Assembly: GCA_045616885.1 (NCBI GenBank)
Contig: JAZLHS010000200.1
Coordinates: forward strand, 1 to 9,550
DNA: 9,550 nt
Origin: RGIG250 sp045616885
GTDB lineage: Bacteria > Bacillota > Negativicutes > Selenomonadales > Selenomonadaceae
Reading direction: 5' to 3'
Below, piece after piece: positions 1-6,448 of this stretch. Position 1 is the first letter of the stretch. Each line of letters begins with the position of its first letter. The notes under the pieces are model-generated. The model made no database searches. It was given only the letters and a program-made list of their open reading frames with translations, and had not been told where the DNA came from. The position numbers and the translations under genes are program-made.

Positions 1-121
1 ATGATGTAAAGTCGGCAGTACACGCATATACTGTATACAAAGCGGTATAACTGCATTTCTTGGCATTTACGTCGATTTACACCTTTACAAAAATGTATAC
101 AATATTTTACGAATAAACATC
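1..121. other. AT-rich region upstream of gdhA, no gene seen
   Basis: No convincing coding frame with a ribosome binding site is visible on either strand. The region is AT-rich and holds two copies of the palindrome TGTATACA, at 32-39 and 94-101, both followed by A. A weak additional promoter is conceivable (TTTACA at 76-81, 16-nt spacer, TACAAT at 98-103). This looks like the control region of gdhA, possibly together with the end of an upstream intergenic space. Confidence 0.5.
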
Positions 122-150
122 TTGATTTTATAAAACGGTCTTTGTATAAT
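122..150 (+). promoter_or_regulatory. Probable sigma-A-type promoter of gdhA
   Basis: TTGATT at 122-127 and a perfect TATAAT at 145-150 are separated by exactly 17 nt, the optimal spacing for the housekeeping sigma factor. Transcription would start near 156-158, leaving a leader of about 140 nt before the gdhA start codon. Confidence 0.7.
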
Positions 151-218
151 TTGCACTATCAAAAACAGATATGTGATTAAACACAGGGCAACGGCGCCTA
201 AATCAACGCAAACAGATT

Positions 219-276
219 CGCTCATCTTTTGAGTGACGGCTGCGGGTAAGGTATGTTGCGCCCGCGCGAAGGTCAC
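219..276 (+). other. Potentially structured 5' leader of gdhA
   Basis: Two mutually exclusive foldings are visible. The first is a 6-bp helix of CGCTCA (219-224) with TGAGTG (230-235), containing one G-U pair and closing a 5-nt loop. The second is a longer hairpin pairing GTGAC (233-237) with GTCAC (272-276) and, inside it, GCGGG (242-246) with CCCGC (261-265). The two share bases 233-235. The longer hairpin ends just before the AAGGAG ribosome binding site at 282-287. It does not match any riboswitch class I recognise, so a regulatory role is inference. Confidence 0.3.
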
Positions 277-298
277 GAAAGAAGGAGCGATTTTTATT

Positions 299-1657
299 AT
301 GGCAGACATGGAAAAAGCAAAAGCATACTGTGAGCGAGTATTGGCAGAAATCATTAAGCGTGACCCGGATCAGCCGGAGTTCCATAACACCTGTAAAGAA
401 GTTCTCGGCACCATTACCCCGGTTCTCGCCGAGCATCCTGAATATGAAGAAGCTTGCCTTCTGGAGCGCTTCTTCGAGCCGGAGCGCATTGTCACCTTCC
501 GCGTTCCCTGGCTTGATGATGCCGGTAAGGTTCGCGTAAACCGCGGCTTCCGCGTTCAGATGTCCAGCGCTATCGGACCCTACAAGGGCGGCCTGCGCTT
601 CCATCCTTCCGTAAACCTCTCCATCCTGAAGTTCCTCGCTACCGAGCAGATCCTGAAGAACTCCCTCTCCGGTCTGCCCATCGGCGGCGGCAAGGGTGGT
701 TCTGACTTCGACCCGAAGGGCAAGTCTGACAGCGAAGTTATGAAATTCTGCCAGAGCTTCATGACTGAGCTCTATCGCCACATTGGTCCGGACACCGATG
801 TTCCGGCTGGTGATATCGGTGTAGGCGGCCGTGAAATCGGCTATCTCTACGGTCAGTACAAGCGTATTCGCAACGCTTATGAGGCTGGCGTTCTCACCGG
901 TAAGGGTCTCTCCTTCGGTGGCTCCCTCACTCGTACCGAGGCTACCGGCTATGGGCTCCTCTATTTCGTAGAGTGCATGCTCAACGATAATGGCATTGGC
1001 CTGAAGGGCAAGACCGTATCCGTATCCGGCTCCGGCAACGTTGCTACCTACGCTATCGAAAAAGCTTACCAGCTTGGTGCAAAGCCCATCACCTGCTCCG
1101 ATTCCAACGGCTATGTAGTTGACCCGAATGGTATCGACCTGGCTCTCCTGAAGCAGATTAAGGAAGTAGAGCGCGGCCGTATTAAGGAATATGCTGAGCG
1201 CAAGGAAGGTGCAGAGTACCATGAAGGCTGCGCCGGTGTATGGACTGTCAAGGCCGATGTAGCTCTCCCGTGCGCTACTCAGAACGAGCTGAACCTCGAG
1301 GCTGCTCAGGCTCTCGTTGCCAACGGTGTTGTAGCTGTCGGCGAAGGTGCAAATATGCCCTGTACTCTCGATGCTATCGCATACTTCCAGGAGAACGGCG
1401 TATACTTCGCTCCGGCAAAGGCTGCAAATGTCGGCGGTGTATCCGTATCCGCTCTCGAAATGAGCCAGAACTCCGAGCGTCTCTCTTGGACCTTCGAAGA
1501 AGTTGACCAGCGCCTCAAGGACATCATGATCAACTCCTACAAGCAGTCTAAGGATGCTGCCGAGCACTATGGCATGCCGAAGAACTACCTGGCTGGTGCA
1601 AATATCGCCGGCTTCCAGAAGGTCGCTGCGGCTATGTATGCTCAGGGTATTGTCTGA
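299..1657 (+). CDS. gdhA: NADP-type glutamate dehydrogenase
   Basis: This is a cytoplasmic hexameric-type glutamate dehydrogenase of 452 aa, close to the roughly 447 aa of the E. coli enzyme. It catalyses reductive amination of 2-oxoglutarate with ammonium to give glutamate, the entry point of nitrogen assimilation. The substrate domain carries PYKGGLRFHPSV at 94-105 (Lys96 binds substrate), the family signature LPIGGGKGGSDFDP at 126-139 with catalytic Lys132, and PAGDIG at 169-174 with Asp172. The Rossmann dinucleotide motif GSGNVA lies at 244-249. The following SDSNG stretch resembles the NADP(H)-preferring branch, so NADP specificity is likely but inferred. The ATG at 299 is chosen over an in-frame upstream start at 233 because AAGGAG lies 11 nt upstream of it and family homology begins there. 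The gene stands alone between its own promoter and terminator. Confidence 0.97.
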   Translation: MADMEKAKAYCERVLAEIIKRDPDQPEFHNTCKEVLGTITPVLAEHPEYEEACLLERFFEPERIVTFRVPWLDDAGKVRVNRGFRVQMSSAIGPYKGGLRFHPSVNLSILKFLATEQILKNSLSGLPIGGGKGGSDFDPKGKSDSEVMKFCQSFMTELYRHIGPDTDVPAGDIGVGGREIGYLYGQYKRIRNAYEAGVLTGKGLSFGGSLTRTEATGYGLLYFVECMLNDNGIGLKGKTVSVSGSGNVATYAIEKAYQLGAKPITCSDSNGYVVDPNGIDLALLKQIKEVERGRIKEYAERKEGAEYHEGCAGVWTVKADVALPCATQNELNLEAAQALVANGVVAVGEGANMPCTLDAIAYFQENGVYFAPAKAANVGGVSVSALEMSQNSERLSWTFEEVDQRLKDIMINSYKQSKDAAEHYGMPKNYLAGANIAGFQKVAAAMYAQGIV

Positions 1658-1693
1658 TAGGCAGTAGCTTTACAGCTTAATATCGAATTTTGC

Positions 1694-1732
1694 AGATGCT
1701 TCTCTGTGCCCCACAGGGAAGCATCTTTTTGT
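1694..1732 (+). terminator. Intrinsic terminator of gdhA
   Basis: A 15-bp stem (1694-1708 with 1712-1726, one G-U pair) closes a CCC loop and is followed by a T-tract at 1725-1730. It sits 37 nt after the gdhA stop codon and separates gdhA from the hydrogenase operon. Confidence 0.93.
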
Positions 1733-1837
1733 AAAATGCCTATCTTGATTATTAAAATGTATTGTTTGACCCAAGGCTATTTGAAATATTTATATAGCAT
1801 GTCATAAGATTTTATATAAACAAATAAATTGTGGTTA
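1733..1837. other. AT-rich spacer upstream of the hydrogenase promoter
   Basis: No gene is seen here. It is the middle part of the roughly 306-nt gap between gdhA and hyaA. It holds an inverted repeat of TTTATATA (1789-1796) and TATATAAA (1813-1820) and a second, weaker promoter candidate (TTGACC at 1766-1771, 17 nt, TTTATA at 1789-1794). Either could be chance in such AT-rich sequence. A redox or nickel regulator would be expected to bind around here, but no textbook operator stands out. Confidence 0.4.
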
Positions 1838-1866
1838 TAGACAAGCGACGTCAATTAATCTATAAT
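1838..1866 (+). promoter_or_regulatory. Probable promoter of the hydrogenase operon
   Basis: TAGACA at 1838-1843 and a perfect TATAAT at 1861-1866 are separated by 17 nt. Transcription would start near 1873, giving a leader of about 90 nt. That leader contains a 7-bp hairpin, CAGCCGA (1890-1896) with TTGGCTG (1914-1920), ahead of the hyaA ribosome binding site. Confidence 0.75.
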
Positions 1867-1963
1867 AGAAAATAACAAATTGTAAGTGACAGCCGATGTC
1901 GTGGTTTTTGTCGTTGGCTGAGGATAATGGTTGCCCTTTACAGGCAGACAGGGGGAGAGTCAA

Positions 1964-3076
1964 GTGAAAGAGCGTGAAACGCTGTGGGAAGCATGTCTAA
2001 ATAAGGGCATGGATCGCCGCACATTTTTGAAAAGTTGTATAGCTTTGACTTCTTTGATGGGTCTCAGCACGGATATGGTATCCAAGGTCGTAGAGGCAGC
2101 GGAAACGAAGCCTCTGCCGGTAGTGCTGTGGCTAAGTGGTCACGAGTGTACCGGCTGCAGCGAGTCCTTCATTCGCAGCGGTGCGCCGCTGCCTTCCGAT
2201 GTGCTGCTGACAAATATCGCTTTGGAGTACAGCCATCTTCTCAGCGCCGGCAGCGGTGATGACCTTGAGTCTCATCTGGAAAAGATGATGAAGCAGCATC
2301 GCGGCAAGTATATACTGGCAGTAGAAGGTGCGGTAGCTACCGGCAGCAACGGAATCTACTGTATGTCCGGCGGCAAGCCTTTCATCAAGACTCTCAGAGA
2401 GGCGGCTGAAGGTGCGGCGGCTGTAATCGCTTATGGCTCCTGTGCTGCTTACGGCGGTATTCAGGCTGCAAAGCCGAATCCTACAGCTTCGTCCGGCATT
2501 GGCAGCTATATTTCCGCCAAGGCGGTAGTAAATGTACCGGGCTGTCCGCCGATTCCGGAGGTCATGACCGGTGTTGTCATGCATCTGGCAATGTTCGGCG
2601 TATTGCCTCCCCTTGACAGTGATAACAGACCCAAGCAGTTCTTTGGAAACCGCGTACATGATACCTGCTATCGCCGGCCTTTCTTCGATGCCGGTATGTT
2701 TGCCGACCGCTATGATGATGCGGGTGCGAAGGCCGGCTGGTGCCTCTATCGTCTCGGCTGCCGCGGCCCCGAGACCTACAGCTCCTGCGGTAATATGCGC
2801 TGGCATCAGGGATTGTCCTATCCTATTCAGTCCGGTGCAGCCTGCATTGGCTGTGCTTCTCCGAAGTTCTGGGATGAGGATCCCTTCTCCGACAGAATGC
2901 CGAAGTACGGACCGCTGGGCGATATAGATATGATTGGCGCCGGTATGGCTGCCGCATCGGTAGCCGGTGTTGCGGCTCACGGTGCGCTGTCGCTCATTCA
3001 GAGGAAGAAGCGAGATGAGGAAGAGGCCGCCGAAGGACGGCATAAAGAGACGACCTGCCAGGGAGGGGATAAGTAA
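1964..3076 (+). CDS. hyaA: [NiFe] uptake hydrogenase small subunit, Tat-exported
   Basis: This is the electron-transfer subunit (370 aa) of a group 1 membrane-bound hydrogenase. A twin-arginine signal, RRTFLK at residues 18-23 followed by a hydrophobic stretch to about 34, sends the folded complex out of the cytoplasm. All Fe-S ligands are visible: proximal [4Fe-4S] Cys62, Cys65, Cys160, Cys194; distal [4Fe-4S] His232, Cys235, Cys260, Cys266; medial [3Fe-4S] Cys275, Cys294, Cys297. The positions holding the two extra cysteines of oxygen-tolerant enzymes are Gly64 and Gly165, so this is a standard, oxygen-sensitive type. A C-terminal membrane anchor spans about 321-345, followed by RKKR and an acidic tail. 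I chose GTG 1964 because GGGGGAG (1951-1957) lies 6 nt upstream; a TTG at 1931 has no such site, and an ATG at 2009 (residue 16) would still keep the signal. The stop overlaps the hyaB start. Confidence 0.96.
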   Translation: MKERETLWEACLNKGMDRRTFLKSCIALTSLMGLSTDMVSKVVEAAETKPLPVVLWLSGHECTGCSESFIRSGAPLPSDVLLTNIALEYSHLLSAGSGDDLESHLEKMMKQHRGKYILAVEGAVATGSNGIYCMSGGKPFIKTLREAAEGAAAVIAYGSCAAYGGIQAAKPNPTASSGIGSYISAKAVVNVPGCPPIPEVMTGVVMHLAMFGVLPPLDSDNRPKQFFGNRVHDTCYRRPFFDAGMFADRYDDAGAKAGWCLYRLGCRGPETYSSCGNMRWHQGLSYPIQSGAACIGCASPKFWDEDPFSDRMPKYGPLGDIDMIGAGMAAASVAGVAAHGALSLIQRKKRDEEEAAEGRHKETTCQGGDK

Positions 3077-5001
3077 TGCAGCATGTAGTAGTTGACCCGG
3101 TTACCCGTATAGAGGGTCATTTGAGAGTTGAGATGACAGTCGATGAATCGACCGGTCAAGTAAAGGATGCTATTTCCTCAGGTACTGCCTGGAGAGGTCT
3201 CGAGCTTATCATGCATGGCCGTGATCCCCGTGATGCCTGGGCTTATATTCAGAGAATCTGCGGCGTCTGCACTACGGCTCATGCTCTGGCAGCTCTGCGG
3301 GCTGTTGAGGATGCCCTGAGCATCAAGATTCCGAAAAATGCAAACTACATTAGAAATATCATGGCAGCCGCTTTGACGGTTCAGGACCATATCGTTCATT
3401 TTTATCATTTGCAGGCTCTGGACTGGGTCAGCCCGGTAGCAGCTCTTTCCGCTGATCCGGCAGCCACCGCCAGACTGGCAGCTTCTCTGGCTGAGACCTA
3501 CAAGGTTCCCAATGCTTCTGTAGGCTCCGTATATTCTTCTACCCCGAAGGATTTCCCGGCGGCTACCCCTGATTATTTCCGCACCGTACAAAAGAAACTG
3601 AAGTCGGTAGTCGACAGCGGTCAGCTGGGTGTGTTCTCCGCTCAGTGGTGGGATCATCCGGATTACAAGCTGCTGCCGGCAGAAGTACATCTTTTGGCAG
3701 TCTGCCATTATCTGGAGATGCTTGACAGACAGCGCGAGCTGGTAACTCCTCATGTTATTTTCGGCGGTAAGAACCCCCATCCGCATTATGTAATGGGCGG
3801 TATGCCGTGCTCCATATCTCTCCGTGACGGCAATGCTCCGATAAATGCTGCCCGTCTGGCTGAAGTTGAGAAGGCTATTGACCTTGGTCGCAACCTTGTA
3901 GCGAAGTACTATCTGCCGGATGCTCTGGCTATGGCTTCCACCTATGTGAAGGCCGGCTACCTTGATGGCGGCGGTCTCTCCGGCGAGCGCGTACTTGGCT
4001 TTGGCGCGTATCCGGAGGATACTTTCCTTAACACTAAGGAAGGAGACTTCTTTAAGAATCTGCTGGTACGCACTGACGGTGTCGTTGAAAACTTCGCTCG
4101 CGGTGCTCAGATTGCCGAGGTTCACAGAATCACGGCAAAAGACCTGTCTGATCCCAAGGTGTTTGGCGAGAGCGTTGGCCATGCCTGGTTCCAGTATCAC
4201 GGGGCAGAAGAACTTCATCCTTGGGAAGGTCAGACCAATCCGGACTTCACCGGTCCGAAGGATGGCAAGGACACCGACTGGCGTGCCCTCAACGAACAGG
4301 GCAAGTACTCTTGGGTCAAGACTCCGAAATGGAAGGGTAAGCTCTGCGAGGTAGGCCCGCTGGCTCGCTATATTATCGTATACACAAAGGCTCGTCAGCA
4401 GCTGCTGGCTGATATGACCTGGGCTGAGAAGATGATGGTGGATCAGGTAGACTATGTATCCTCTGTCCTCGGCAAGAAGCCGGAGGAATGGATGCCTACT
4501 ATGGTCGGCCGCACTGTGACCCGTGCGCTTGATGCTCAGCTCAGCGCCGAGATTGCAAAGCATTTCTTTGATACACTCATTGCCAATGTCCGTACCGGTG
4601 ATACTCAGGTAGCGAACATGGAGCGCTGGGATCCGGCTACTTGGCCGAAGAAGACCTGCGGTGTCGGTCTCTACGAGGCTCCCCGCGGTGCGCTCAGTCA
4701 CTGGGTCACCATTGACGGCGGCAAGATTGACAACTATCAGTGCATCGTACCGACTACCTGGAACGCCTGCCCCCGTGATGATCAGGCCGGCTTCGGTGCT
4801 TATGAGCAGGCAATGATGCAGACGAAGGTGAAGAACACTCGTCAGCCGCTGGAAATTCTGAAGGTAGTTCGCTCCTTTGACCCGTGCATGGCCTGCGCGA
4901 CCCATCTTTACAATCCCCAGGGAGAGGAGCTTCGCATAGTGACTACCGATCCGTATCGCGGGTCGAAAGTAGAGGAGGCGGACGGCAATGGAAGAAAATA
5001 A
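3076..5001 (+). CDS. hyaB: [NiFe] uptake hydrogenase large subunit
   Basis: This is the catalytic subunit (641 aa precursor), which binds the Ni-Fe(CN)2CO centre and splits H2 into protons and electrons. The four cysteine ligands are in the two standard motifs: RICGVC near the N-terminus (Cys62, Cys65) and DPCMACATH near the C-terminus (Cys604, Cys607, His610). Other family landmarks are DPVTRIEGHLRVE at 7-19 and PRGALSHW at 536-543. As in other group 1 enzymes, the protein should be cleaved after His610 once nickel is inserted. The segment removed would be 31 residues, about twice the usual 15. The subunit has no export signal of its own and should travel out with HyaA. The start is coupled to hyaA through TAATG, with GGGAGGGG 7 nt upstream of the ATG. 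The last 14 nt overlap hyaC. Confidence 0.97.
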   Translation: MQHVVVDPVTRIEGHLRVEMTVDESTGQVKDAISSGTAWRGLELIMHGRDPRDAWAYIQRICGVCTTAHALAALRAVEDALSIKIPKNANYIRNIMAAALTVQDHIVHFYHLQALDWVSPVAALSADPAATARLAASLAETYKVPNASVGSVYSSTPKDFPAATPDYFRTVQKKLKSVVDSGQLGVFSAQWWDHPDYKLLPAEVHLLAVCHYLEMLDRQRELVTPHVIFGGKNPHPHYVMGGMPCSISLRDGNAPINAARLAEVEKAIDLGRNLVAKYYLPDALAMASTYVKAGYLDGGGLSGERVLGFGAYPEDTFLNTKEGDFFKNLLVRTDGVVENFARGAQIAEVHRITAKDLSDPKVFGESVGHAWFQYHGAEELHPWEGQTNPDFTGPKDGKDTDWRALNEQGKYSWVKTPKWKGKLCEVGPLARYIIVYTKARQQLLADMTWAEKMMVDQVDYVSSVLGKKPEEWMPTMVGRTVTRALDAQLSAEIAKHFFDTLIANVRTGDTQVANMERWDPATWPKKTCGVGLYEAPRGALSHWVTIDGGKIDNYQCIVPTTWNACPRDDQAGFGAYEQAMMQTKVKNTRQPLEILKVVRSFDPCMACATHLYNPQGEELRIVTTDPYRGSKVEEADGNGRK

Positions 5002-5686
5002 CGGCCAGGTCGTTCATCGCCGCATATACTACCTGTTCAGTCCCTTTCTGAGAGTTTTCCACTGGGTAATGGTTGACTGCATCTGCGTGCTGTTCGTTAC
5101 CGGTATCCTCATTGCAAAGCCGCTGCAGATAATGAATTTCGAGCCGTCGGCAACATACCTGCTGATGAATGTGGTTCGCGATCTGCATTTTCTGGCCGCC
5201 TTTGTCCTCTGTGCGTCCTTTGTCTTTAAAGTTTACGGCTTTATTATCAACAAAGGTGACCGCCTGTTCCCGCATTTCTGGGAAGGTCATTTCTACGCGG
5301 AGACCGTTGATGTAGCACTTCACTATATGCTGCTGAAGAAGTCCCATAAATCTTATCTGCGCAATCCGTTGGCGCGTATGTCTTACGCTTTCCTGTATGT
5401 GCTGGTGGCCATTGAAGTGCTGACCGGCTTTGCCCTGTATCTCATGGTAAACCCAGACAGCGTATGGGCCTTTGGCTTTGGCTGGGTAAATACCGTATTG
5501 GGAAGCGAATTCATGACTCATCTTGTACATCACTATGTTGCCTGGTCCATCATCCTCTTTGCTTCCGGCCATCTCTACATGGTTACCCGTGCAGAGTTTA
5601 TGGAAGGCGAGAGCGAGGTATCCAGTATGTTCTCCGGCAGCAAGGTACTGGCTCATGTACCTACTGATGTAAAAGAGATAATGTAA
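4988..5686 (+). CDS. hyaC: Ni/Fe-hydrogenase b-type cytochrome subunit
   Basis: This 232-aa integral membrane di-heme cytochrome b takes electrons from HyaA and reduces the membrane quinone pool, anchoring the hydrogenase complex. Length and pattern fit the HyaC/CybH family. Four hydrophobic helices can be placed at about 24-43, 64-87, 131-153 and 178-199. Histidines in family positions are His25 (RVFHW), His67 (RDLHF), His181/182 (LVHHY) and His195 (SGHLY), which would be the heme ligands. The loop between helices 2 and 3 is basic and His-rich (PHFWEGHF, KKSHKSY). GAGGAGG at 4972-4978 precedes the ATG, and the gene overlaps the 3' end of hyaB, so translation is probably coupled. Assignment to the family is firm; which histidine binds which heme is by analogy. 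Confidence 0.94.
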   Translation: MEENNGQVVHRRIYYLFSPFLRVFHWVMVDCICVLFVTGILIAKPLQIMNFEPSATYLLMNVVRDLHFLAAFVLCASFVFKVYGFIINKGDRLFPHFWEGHFYAETVDVALHYMLLKKSHKSYLRNPLARMSYAFLYVLVAIEVLTGFALYLMVNPDSVWAFGFGWVNTVLGSEFMTHLVHHYVAWSIILFASGHLYMVTRAEFMEGESEVSSMFSGSKVLAHVPTDVKEIM

Positions 5687-5700
5687 AAGGAGAAAAATAT

Positions 5701-5976
5701 ATGTGTGCAACCTGTGGGTGTGGCAATCACGAACATCATCACGACCATGACCATGAGATTCCGACCGGAAGCAGTCATCTGCATCTTCGGGCGGCAGGTA
5801 TAACGGCAGAGCAGACGGAGGAGGTTCGTCGTGACCTCTACGGTCTGCCGGGTATACTTGAGGTTCATACGCATGATGACAGTGAGGTAATCGGCATCAG
5901 CTATCAGAACGGCGTTACCGGTCTCACTGATATTGTAAAGACCTTCGAAAACTACGGTCTGAAGGTTACTATCTGA
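5701..5976 (+). CDS. Small Cys/His-rich putative nickel protein: HypB-type N-terminus plus HMA-like domain
   Basis: This 91-aa protein has no standard name that I recognise. Residues 1-8 are MCATCGCG, with Cys2, Cys5 and Cys7 placed exactly as in the high-affinity nickel site at the N-terminus of E. coli HypB. A His-rich stretch follows (His10, 12, 13, 14, 16, 18, then 26 and 28). Residues 26-91 read as a beta-alpha-beta-beta-alpha-beta domain resembling heavy-metal-associated (HMA) domains (LPGI at 49-52, a final YGLKV), but the usual CxxC is replaced by AEQT (36-39). It lies between hyaC and hypA, 14 nt after hyaC with AAAAGGAG 8 nt before its ATG, so good expression is likely. The HypB of this operon lacks the same N-terminal element. 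I infer a nickel chaperone or store serving HypA/HypB; a metal sensor is an alternative. That it is a gene is near certain, the function is not. Confidence 0.85.
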   Translation: MCATCGCGNHEHHHDHDHEIPTGSSHLHLRAAGITAEQTEEVRRDLYGLPGILEVHTHDDSEVIGISYQNGVTGLTDIVKTFENYGLKVTI

Positions 5977-5984
5977 CATAATCG

Positions 5985-6020
5985 AATCGGGGATGGGCGG
6001 CTGTCTGTCCCCGATTTTTT
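5985..6020 (+). terminator. Intrinsic terminator-like hairpin inside the hydrogenase operon
   Basis: A perfect 9-bp stem, AATCGGGGA (5985-5993) with TCCCCGATT (6008-6016), closes a 14-nt loop and runs straight into a six-T tract (6015-6020). It starts 8 nt after the stop of the small nickel protein and ends 14 nt before the hypA start. No promoter is obvious between it and hypA, so it probably acts as a partial terminator that lowers expression of the maturation genes relative to the structural ones. Confidence 0.75.
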
Positions 6021-6034
6021 CGAGGTGAATCGCA

Positions 6035-6430
6035 GTGCATGAAGGAGCCATCGCCGAAGGAATACTATCCATCGCCCTTGACTATCTCAGACAGAATAAA
6101 GGAACCATCATTGGTGAGGTGGGGCTGAAGCTGGGAGAGCTGTCAGGTGTAGAGGAATATGCCCTGCAGACGGCGTGGACGGTGGTGACGCGAGGGACAG
6201 CGGCGGAGAATGCTGTGCTTGTAATCAACCGGGTGCCGCTGGTGGGTCAGTGCCGCAACTGCAATAAGAATATTCCTATCGGTAAGGACATCCGCGAAGC
6301 CGCCGGAATGTCGGAGATAGAATACGGCCCCCGACTCGTGCCGTACAGCTTTATCTGTCCGGACTGCGGGAACCCGCTGGAAGTCGTCAGCGGCAGAGAG
6401 CTGCAGGTCGATTATCTTGATATGGATTAG
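6035..6430 (+). CDS. hypA: Hydrogenase maturation nickel chaperone HypA
   Basis: HypA (131 aa) carries nickel and, with HypB, delivers it to the hydrogenase large-subunit precursor in the cytoplasm. The start is a GTG at 6035, read as Met, because it yields the invariant Met-His-Glu N-terminus in which His2 binds nickel. The ATG at 6039 is out of frame. GAGGTG (6022-6027) lies 7 nt upstream. The zinc site is present as Cys73, Cys76, Cys108 and Cys111. The 31 residues between the two Cys pairs exceed the roughly 13 of E. coli or Helicobacter HypA and resemble the longer loop of some archaeal HypA proteins. It is followed after 18 nt by hypB. Identification is secure; any effect of the longer loop is unknown. 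Confidence 0.96.
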   Translation: MHEGAIAEGILSIALDYLRQNKGTIIGEVGLKLGELSGVEEYALQTAWTVVTRGTAAENAVLVINRVPLVGQCRNCNKNIPIGKDIREAAGMSEIEYGPRLVPYSFICPDCGNPLEVVSGRELQVDYLDMD

Positions 6431-6448
6431 GAATGACTGGAGAAAGAA

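Noticed and set aside
180..216. Resemblance of the gdhA leader to a c-di-GMP (GEMM) riboswitch: ACAGGGCAA, CCTAAA and ACGCAAA
   Set aside because: The pieces occur in the wrong order for the GEMM consensus, and the helix with a GNRA loop that should lie between them is missing.
253..333. Possible 26-codon upstream ORF starting at ATG 253 and overlapping the gdhA start
   Set aside because: Its ribosome binding site is poorly spaced and the peptide is unremarkable. An alignment would be needed before calling it a gene.
203..1567. Long open frame on the minus strand opposite gdhA (454 codons)
   Set aside because: It is a shadow of the strongly biased codon use of gdhA. The + strand protein has every family motif, and the minus-strand product resembles nothing and has no ribosome binding site.
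1748..1762. FNR/CRP-like site TTGATTATTAAAAT
   Set aside because: Only one half matches the TTGAT-N4-ATCAA consensus, in sequence that is AT-rich throughout.
1829..1844. Rex-like redox operator (TTGTG ... GACAA) overlapping the -35 element of the hydrogenase promoter
   Set aside because: The spacer between half-sites is 6 nt instead of 8 and one half-site is imperfect. It is attractive biologically but too weak to call.
3178..4905. Very long open frame on the minus strand opposite hyaB (575 codons)
   Set aside because: The + strand encodes an unmistakable hydrogenase large subunit. The antisense product is low in recognisable structure and reflects codon bias only.
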